The notes under the pieces were generated by a model, which saw nothing but the letters and a program-made list of their open reading frames with translations, was not told the origin of the DNA and did not search any database. A program made the position numbers and the translations under genes. DNA of 64,000 nucleotides from Marilutibacter penaei. Lineage in GTDB: Bacteria > Pseudomonadota > Gammaproteobacteria > Xanthomonadales > Xanthomonadaceae. Every line of letters starts with the position of its first letter. Position 1 is the first letter of the stretch. This document shows positions 57,844 to 64,000 of the stretch, piece by piece. The DNA is taken from NCBI RefSeq assembly GCF_014145395.1, contig NZ_JACHTE010000011.1, positions 1-64,000 of the forward strand, in the 5' to 3' direction.

Positions 57844-60800
57844 ATGCCGGGCCCGCCTGATTTCCGCCTCTACCATTCCAATGCGCTGGACGTGCTGGCC
57901 GGGCTGCTGGCCGACACCCTGCGCGAACCGGTGCCCGGGCAGTCGCCACTGGCACCCGACACGGTCCTGATCCCGCAGGTGGCAATGCGCCGCTGGCTCC
58001 AGGCCACCCTGGCCGAGGCACACGGCATTGCCGCCAACCTCGAGTTCCTGACCCCGGGCGAGTTCGTCGCCCGCGCGCTGGACGCCAATCTCGGCCCCGC
58101 CGATGAGGACCTCGATGCCGCCGGCCTGCAGTGGGCGCTGTACGGCGCGCTGCGCGACGACGCCCTGATGGCGCGGCCGGCGATGGCGGCGATGGCCGCC
58201 CACCTAGCCGCCGGCGACGGGTCGCGCCCCTGGACACTGGCCGGCGAACTGGCCGGCGTGTTCGCCAAGTACCAGGCCTGGCGCCGTGACTGGCTGCTGC
58301 GCTGGGAAGGCGGCGCCGACGCCGACGACCCGCAGGCGATCCTGTGGCGCGCGGTGGCGCGCGGCCGTCCGCACCGGGCCCGCCGCATCCAGGACTACCT
58401 GGCCCGCTTCGACGGCGTCGATGCGTTGCCGCGGGGCCTGCCGGCCCGGCTGTTCGCCTTCGCCACCCTCAATGTCTCGCCGGACGTGCTGCGGGTGATG
58501 GCCACCCAGGCACGCGTCGGCACCCTGCACTTCTACCTGCCGACACCGACCCGTGCGTACTGGGGCGACCTGCACGCAATGGGCGCGCGCGAACGCGCAG
58601 GCGAGCGCTTCGAATTCGCGGACGACGAAAACCCGCTGCTGCGCGACTGGGGCCGCGCCGGCAGTGACTTCATCGCCCTGCTCGGCAGCTACGAGGTCGT
58701 GCACCCGTCGGGCGAGATCGATGCCAGCGTCCCGCCGGCCGAGGGCGGTGGCCTGCTGCAGCGCATGCAGGCCGACCTGTTCCACCGTCGGCCCGCACCG
58801 GTCGCGCCGGACCGCGACAGCGTCGACACGAGCGACCCCAGCCTGCAGTTCCACGCCTGCCACACCCGGCTGCGCGAACTGCAGGTGCTGCACGACCGCC
58901 TGCGCGACCTGCTCGAGGACACGCGCTTCAATCCGCCGCTGCAGCCGCGCGATATCGCCGTGCTCGCGCCCGACATCGACCCCTACGTGCCCTACCTCGA
59001 TGCGGTATTCGGCGGCGACGGCGGCGAGTGTCCTATCCCCTACGCGATGGCCGATGCCAGCCCGCTGGCGGGCGAACCGCTGGCCGAGGTGTTCCTGCGC
59101 CTGCTCGGCCTGCCGGTCTCGCGTTTCGGTCTCGAGGAGGTGCTCGACCTGCTCGCCAGCCCGCCGCTGGCACAGGCCGCAGGCCTCGATGCCGAGGCCT
59201 TCGAACGCCTGCACGGGTGGCTGCGGGCGGCCGGCGCGCGCTGGGGCCTGGATGCCGCGCATCGCCATCGCCACGACGCGCCCGCCGACGACGCCTACAC
59301 CTGGCAGTTCGCCCTCGACCGCCTGCTGCTCGGCCACGCGAGCGGCTGCGACGGCCTCCTCGAGGGCGAGAGCGGCGCGCTGGCGCCCTGGCCTGAGCTG
59401 GAAGGCGGCGCGCTCGATGCCCTCGATGCGCTGCTGCGCCTGCTGCGCGTGCTCGCCCGCCATGAACGCCTGCTCGGCGAGGCCATGCCGCCTGACCGTT
59501 GGCGCGAGCGCCTGCTCGGCCTGCTCGACGCCCTGCTGCCGCGCCCACCGTCGACGCCCAGCGGCCAGCGTGCACTGGACCGCCTGCGCAGCCTCATCAA
59601 TGCCTTCGCCCACGATGCCCGGCGACTCAGCTTCGATGCCGACGTGCCCGCGGAAACCGTGCGCGCGCATTTCGCCTCCGCGCTGGGCGAGGCCGACACC
59701 CGCGCCCCCCTGCTCACCGGCGGCGTCAGTTTCGCGCGCATGGTGCCGATGCGCCTGCTGCCGTTCCGGGTGATCTGCCTGCTGGGCATGAACGACGGCG
59801 ACTTCCCGCGCCGCGACCCCGCTGCGGGCCTCAACCGCCTGACCGCCGAACTCGGCACCGGGCACCGTCGCCGCGGCGACCGTTCGACCCGCGAGGACGA
59901 CCGCTTCCTGTTCCTGCAGCTGTTCGCCGCCGCGCAGGACGTGTTCTACCTGAGCTGGCTCGGCGCCGATCCGCGCGACGGCAGCGCGCGCGAGCCCTCG
60001 GCCCTGGTCAACGAACTGCTGACGACGGCGGCCGACTACCATGTCGACGCAGACGCTGCCCGCCGCGCGCTGGTGCTGCAACACGCCCTGCAACCGTTCT
60101 CGCCGGGCGCGTTCGGCGCCGCCGACGCAGGCGAGGCCGCCGACCCCCGTCGCTTCAGCTACCGCGCCGCCTGGCACCCGGCCGCCGGCCGCCTGTCCGG
60201 CCGCCGCGCGCCGCTGGCGCCGTGGATGCCGCCCGCGGCCGGACTCGCGCCCCCGCACGAAATCGAGGAAGAACTCCCGATCGATGAGCTGCGCCGATTC
60301 CTCACCCGGCCGGCCGAGCGGTTCCTGCGCCAGCGCCTCGGCCTGCGCCTGCCCGACGCCGGCGACGCCGGCAACGACACCGAGCCGCTGCAGGCGCCGG
60401 CGCGCGGCCTCGAGCGGATGCAGCTGCAGAAGGCGGTGTTCAAGGGCCTGCTCGCCGGCGAGGACGACGCCGCGCTGCAGGCCGGCCTGCGCGCCCGCGG
60501 CCTGCTGCCCTCGGGCCCACCGGGCCGGCGCGCACTGGCCGAGGTCGACGCCGAGGTCCGCCCCTATGTCCAGCGCTTCGGCGAGTGGCGAGGCGATGCC
60601 GAGGCCAATGCCGAAGCCACCTCGATCGCCTGCGACGTCGAGATCGACGGCCTGCGCCTGCATGGCCGGCTGGAAGGGGCCTGGCCGCGCGGCCTCGCCC
60701 GCCTGCGCTTCGGAAAGCCCAGCGGCCCTTCGACCCTCCGCAATGGCCTGGACGGGCTGCTGGCCGAAGCCAGCGGGCTCGACCTGCCCTTCGTCGAGTT

Positions 60801-61215
60801 CCACGAAGACGACACCGGCATCGGCCCGCATGTCCGCGCACCGCTGGGCCGCGCGCGCGCCACCGACGCCCTGCGCACGCTGCTCGCCCTGCGCCGCGAG
60901 GGCCTGCAGCGCCCGCTGCCGTTCGCGCCCTACAGCGGCTGGGCCTTCTTCAACGAGGACGATCCAAAGCGCGGCATCGCCGAAGCGGCGAAGCGCTGGC
61001 GCGGCGGCCACGGGCAGTGGGCCGAAGGCGACGACGACGCGCTGCGGCTGGCCCTGCGTGGCCGCGATCCGTTCGCCGACATCGACACGCTGCGCGAATT
61101 CGTCCGCATCTCGCGCACGGTCTTCGGCGCGGTCACCGGGCGCACGAAGGAACCCCGCGACGACGACGCCCTCGACCTGCCCGACGTCGACGAAGACGCG
61201 GAGGACGCGGCATGA
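57844..61215 (+). CDS. recC: Exodeoxyribonuclease V gamma subunit
   Basis: A 1123-residue subunit of RecBCD, which processes double-strand breaks and recognises Chi. The N-terminal PDFRLYHSNALDVLAGLLADTLREP and VLIPQVAMRRWLQATLAEAHGIAANLEF are RecC hallmarks, and GMNDGDFPRRDPAAGLNRL (about residue 646) is the inactive-helicase region; the C-terminal RecC nuclease-like fold closes it. Length equals the Escherichia coli protein. The stop overlaps the recB ATG (ATGA), so the order is recC-recB, and recD is expected beyond the right edge. Confidence 0.94.
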   Translation: MPGPPDFRLYHSNALDVLAGLLADTLREPVPGQSPLAPDTVLIPQVAMRRWLQATLAEAHGIAANLEFLTPGEFVARALDANLGPADEDLDAAGLQWALYGALRDDALMARPAMAAMAAHLAAGDGSRPWTLAGELAGVFAKYQAWRRDWLLRWEGGADADDPQAILWRAVARGRPHRARRIQDYLARFDGVDALPRGLPARLFAFATLNVSPDVLRVMATQARVGTLHFYLPTPTRAYWGDLHAMGARERAGERFEFADDENPLLRDWGRAGSDFIALLGSYEVVHPSGEIDASVPPAEGGGLLQRMQADLFHRRPAPVAPDRDSVDTSDPSLQFHACHTRLRELQVLHDRLRDLLEDTRFNPPLQPRDIAVLAPDIDPYVPYLDAVFGGDGGECPIPYAMADASPLAGEPLAEVFLRLLGLPVSRFGLEEVLDLLASPPLAQAAGLDAEAFERLHGWLRAAGARWGLDAAHRHRHDAPADDAYTWQFALDRLLLGHASGCDGLLEGESGALAPWPELEGGALDALDALLRLLRVLARHERLLGEAMPPDRWRERLLGLLDALLPRPPSTPSGQRALDRLRSLINAFAHDARRLSFDADVPAETVRAHFASALGEADTRAPLLTGGVSFARMVPMRLLPFRVICLLGMNDGDFPRRDPAAGLNRLTAELGTGHRRRGDRSTREDDRFLFLQLFAAAQDVFYLSWLGADPRDGSAREPSALVNELLTTAADYHVDADAARRALVLQHALQPFSPGAFGAADAGEAADPRRFSYRAAWHPAAGRLSGRRAPLAPWMPPAAGLAPPHEIEEELPIDELRRFLTRPAERFLRQRLGLRLPDAGDAGNDTEPLQAPARGLERMQLQKAVFKGLLAGEDDAALQAGLRARGLLPSGPPGRRALAEVDAEVRPYVQRFGEWRGDAEANAEATSIACDVEIDGLRLHGRLEGAWPRGLARLRFGKPSGPSTLRNGLDGLLAEASGLDLPFVEFHEDDTGIGPHVRAPLGRARATDALRTLLALRREGLQRPLPFAPYSGWAFFNEDDPKRGIAEAAKRWRGGHGQWAEGDDDALRLALRGRDPFADIDTLREFVRISRTVFGAVTGRTKEPRDDDALDLPDVDEDAEDAA

Positions 61216-64000
61216 GCGCGCCCGCCACCGTCGATCCCTGGCTCGCGCTGCCGCTCGACGGCGTCCACCTGGTCGAGGCCTCGGCCGGCACCGGCAAGAC
61301 CCACACCCTGGCCACCCTGGTCACCCGGCTGGTGGTCGAGCGCGGCCTGCGTGTCGGCCAGGTCCTCGCCGTCACCTTCACCGAAGCGGCCACCCAGGAG
61401 CTGCGCCGGCGCATCCGCGAGCGCCTGCAGCTCACGCTGGACCTGGTCGACACCGCCGCGCCCGACGCCGGGGATCCGGTCGCCGCACTGACCCGGCAGC
61501 TGCTCGACGGGCACCTCGCGCGCAGCGGCGAGGCCCCGCGGGCCCTGCGCCACCGCCTGCGCCAGGCCGTGCTGGAGATCGACCTCGCCGCGATCTTCAC
61601 CATCCACGGCTTCTGCGCGCGCGTGTTGCGCGAGCATGCGCTGGAGAGCGGCCAGGGCTTCGAACCCCCGGAGCTGCTCGGCAACGACCGCGCCCTGCGC
61701 GAAGCGCTGGCGGCCGACCTGTGGCGTACGCATGCGGTCGATGCCGACAGCGCCGACGACCTCGCCGCCCTGTGGAAGACGGGCCCCGACGCGCTGGCCG
61801 CCGACCTCAAGGACCTCCTGCGCGACCCGGTGCTGCTGCCGCCGGCGATGCCGGTCGACGGCGACGAGCTCGCCCGCCTGCACGGCCGCCTCGCGGACAC
61901 CGGGCAGGCCCTGGCCGCGGCCTGGCAGGCGCACGGCGATGCCTTCATCGACACGCTCGTGGCGGCCATCGACGGCGAGGTGTTGAAGCGCAACATCTAC
62001 ACACCGGACTGGCTCGCCGCCCTGCGCGATTGGATGCGGGGCTTCGCCGCCAATCCCGCCGCGCACCCCACGCCGCACGCCAAGCTCGCCAAACTGACAG
62101 CCGACGAACTGGCCAAGGGCACGAGGAAGGACCGCAAGACGCCCGCATCGCCGGAACTGAGCGCCGCCATCGCCGACTGGCTCGACGCGCTGGCGGCCCT
62201 CGCCCGCGTGTCCGACCGCCGCCGCGCCACCCTGCTGCACCGCCTGCGCGCCGATGCCCATGCGCGGCTGGCGACACTGAAACGGCAGCGCCGCGTGCAG
62301 ACCCATGACGACCTGATCGACGGCGTCGTCGACGCGCTCGACGGGCCCGGGGGCGAACGCCTCGCCGACGCCCTGCGCGCGCAGTACGCGGTCGCCCTGG
62401 TCGACGAGTTCCAGGACACCGACGCCCGCCAGTGGCGGATCTTCGACCGCGTGTTCGGCATGGACGCCGGCAACGGGGGTCGCGATCCTCGACACCCGGC
62501 CGCCGGGCCTGGCCCGACGGCGCCCGGAAGCGCGCGAACCCGGGGTTCGCAAGCGCGCTTTCTCGCCCTGATCGGCGATCCCAAGCAGGCGATCTACCGC
62601 TTCCGCGGTGGCGACGTGCACACCTACCTCCACGCCGCCGGGGAGGCGGAGCGGGCGCCGCTGCTGTCGCGCAACTTCCGCTCGCGGCCATCGGTGCTGG
62701 CCGCCATCGACGCGCTGTATCGCACGGCAGGCGAGGCGTTCGAGCGCAAGCAGGCGAAGTCGCCGCCCTTCGTCGACCCGCGCATCGCCTTCCACCCGAT
62801 CACCCCCGGCGGCACCCGCGGGGACGGCGACTTCCTGCGCAGCGGCACCGCCGCCCCCGCGCTGACGGTCTGGCAGGCGCCGCCCACCGGCGAGCAGGAC
62901 GCGAAAGGCAAGCCGAAGGCCTGGAGCGCCGAGGGCTCCCGCGTCATGGCGACCCGGGCCTGCGTCGCCGCCATCCATGCGGTGCTGACCGAGGGCCGCG
63001 CCGGTACCGCCCGGATCGACGGCGAACCGGTGCGCCCCGGCGACATCGCCGTGCTGGTGCGCAGCCATGCCGAGGCGACCCGCATCCAGCGCGCGCTGGC
63101 GGAGGCCGGCATCGCCGCGGTCGCCGCCGGCAAGCAGAGCCTGTACGCCACCGCCGAGGCCCGCGAACTGCACGCCCTGCTGCTGGCCCTGCTGCACGCC
63201 GGCGACGAGGGCCGCCTGCGCACCGCGATGGCCACCGTGCTGGTCGGTGTCGACGCCGCCGGCATCGACCGCCTCGAACACGCGCCCGACGCCGTCCGCG
63301 ACGCCCAGCACCAGGTCCACGGCTGGCGCGAACGGCTGCTGCGCGGCGGCCCGCTGGCCCTGGTCGGCGCCCTGTGCGCGTCCCAGGGCGAACGCCTGCT
63401 GGGCCTGACCGACGGCGAGCGCCGGCTGAGCAACTACCTGCAGCTCGCCGAGGCCCTGCAGGAGATGCAGGCGCGCGCGCTCGGCCTGCACGGCCTGGTC
63501 GAGGCCTTCGGCCGCCGCATCGCCCGCGCCGATGCCGACGACGAAACCCAGCTGCTGCGGCTGGAGTCCGACGCCCGCCGCGTGCAGATCGTCACCCTGC
63601 ACAAGAGCAAGGGCCTGGAATACCCGCTGGTCTACCTGCCCTTCGTCGGCATCGGCCGCGATGCGAAGTCGCCGGCCCGCCACTGCGTCGCCCACGACGC
63701 GGACGACGGCCGCCGCCTGCACTGGAAACTCGACCTGCCCGAGGCCGGCTGGGACGAGGCGAAAGAAGCGTGGAAGCAGGACGAACGCGCCGAAGACGAA
63801 CGCCTGCTCTACGTCGGCCTGACCCGCGCCGAACATGCGCTGTGGCTGGCCGCCGGCCCGCTGTGCAAGCACGACAAGAGCGCCGCCGCCGCGATGCTCG
63901 GCGACCTGCCCGCGCTGGCCGCGCGGCCCGGTATCGTGGTCGACGGCGAGGCCCCGCCCGACCGCCTGCCGCGCCTGCCGGCCGAGTTCGACGCCGCGGT
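61212..64000 (+). CDS. recB: Exodeoxyribonuclease V beta subunit (RecB), 5' part, cut by the window edge
   Basis: The first 929 codons of an expected ~1200. Walker A is HLVEASAGTGKTHTLATL (about residues 18-35), motif Ia follows in VLAVTFTEAATQELRRR, motif II is VALVDEFQDTDARQWR (about 396-411) and motif III is ALIGDPKQAIYRFRGGD. The later LHKSKGLEYPLVYLPFVG and LLYVGLTRAEHALWLA are helicase motifs V and VI. RecB has 3'-5' helicase activity and, in the unseen C-terminus, the nuclease. An extra in-frame segment of about 33 codons (62460-62558) lies between motifs II and III. The ATG overlaps the recC stop. Confidence 0.93.
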   Translation, partial: MSAPATVDPWLALPLDGVHLVEASAGTGKTHTLATLVTRLVVERGLRVGQVLAVTFTEAATQELRRRIRERLQLTLDLVDTAAPDAGDPVAALTRQLLDGHLARSGEAPRALRHRLRQAVLEIDLAAIFTIHGFCARVLREHALESGQGFEPPELLGNDRALREALAADLWRTHAVDADSADDLAALWKTGPDALAADLKDLLRDPVLLPPAMPVDGDELARLHGRLADTGQALAAAWQAHGDAFIDTLVAAIDGEVLKRNIYTPDWLAALRDWMRGFAANPAAHPTPHAKLAKLTADELAKGTRKDRKTPASPELSAAIADWLDALAALARVSDRRRATLLHRLRADAHARLATLKRQRRVQTHDDLIDGVVDALDGPGGERLADALRAQYAVALVDEFQDTDARQWRIFDRVFGMDAGNGGRDPRHPAAGPGPTAPGSARTRGSQARFLALIGDPKQAIYRFRGGDVHTYLHAAGEAERAPLLSRNFRSRPSVLAAIDALYRTAGEAFERKQAKSPPFVDPRIAFHPITPGGTRGDGDFLRSGTAAPALTVWQAPPTGEQDAKGKPKAWSAEGSRVMATRACVAAIHAVLTEGRAGTARIDGEPVRPGDIAVLVRSHAEATRIQRALAEAGIAAVAAGKQSLYATAEARELHALLLALLHAGDEGRLRTAMATVLVGVDAAGIDRLEHAPDAVRDAQHQVHGWRERLLRGGPLALVGALCASQGERLLGLTDGERRLSNYLQLAEALQEMQARALGLHGLVEAFGRRIARADADDETQLLRLESDARRVQIVTLHKSKGLEYPLVYLPFVGIGRDAKSPARHCVAHDADDGRRLHWKLDLPEAGWDEAKEAWKQDERAEDERLLYVGLTRAEHALWLAAGPLCKHDKSAAAAMLGDLPALAARPGIVVDGEAPPDRLPRLPAEFDAA

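Noticed and set aside
61636-61986. Short alternative open frames inside recB
   Set aside because: They are out of frame with the continuous RecB reading frame that begins at 61212 and carries all helicase motifs.

Overview
The window is about 70% GC, densely coded on both strands, and reads as chromosome of a xanthomonad-type gammaproteobacterium (Lysobacter/Luteimonas-like). This placement is inferred from gene content (fused indolepyruvate:ferredoxin oxidoreductase, I78 inhibitor lipoproteins, M61 peptidase, OprO/OprP-type porin, recC-recB) and from the sequence style of integron attC sites. No rRNA, tRNA, CRISPR array or complete transposon was seen.

Layout. 1-0.9 kb: the 3' part of a FAD-dependent oxidoreductase that has lost its Rossmann N-terminus at a junction resembling an integrase/att region. 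1.0-4.1 kb: small metabolic and exported genes on the minus strand. 4.2-6.2 kb: an arsenic-resistance operon (arsR, thioredoxin-type arsC, acr3) with an operator over a leaderless arsR start. 6.3-8.5 kb: small exported or membrane proteins. 8.6-11.15 kb: an integrase-less integron cassette array (CALIN-like) read on the minus strand. It holds five small, lower-GC genes (membrane protein, TlpA-like thioredoxin, SGNH hydrolase, four-CxxC zinc ribbon, exported protein) separated by attC-like hairpins.

11.4-34 kb: indolepyruvate:ferredoxin oxidoreductase; an orphan HipA-family kinase of the YjjJ type under a nested palindrome; M61 peptidase; BCCT transporter; secreted amidase; DUF938 methyltransferase; MATE pump; a helicase/exonuclease pair matching MrfA-MrfB; two I78 inhibitor lipoproteins; topoisomerase IB; a coupled mini solute-binding lipoprotein and non-classical CDF transporter; an MFS transporter. 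34.2-40.2 kb: gltB-gltD glutamate synthase. 41.0-46 kb: a flavodoxin-like reductase, egtD-egtB for ergothioneine with a divergent EgtE-like PLP enzyme, and folE. 46.2-47.9 kb: a 7TM-DISM GGDEF protein with a destroyed GGDEF signature but a retained I-site.

48.0-55.2 kb: one minus-strand operon (2-TM protein, SDR-like protein, HlyD adaptor, RND pump, outer-membrane factor), divergent from a LysR regulator at 55.3-56.4 kb. 56.4-57.7 kb: a phosphate-type porin. 57.8 kb to the right edge: recC and the start of recB, overlapping by ATGA; recB runs off the window.

Genes that appear to work together are arsR-arsC-acr3 (arsenic reduction and export), egtB-egtD with the class V enzyme (ergothioneine), mrfA-mrfB and recBC (DNA repair), gltBD (nitrogen assimilation) and the tripartite RND operon. 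The only gene-free stretch over 300 bases is 33855-34176, the gltB upstream region, which is AT-rich and holds a possible promoter.
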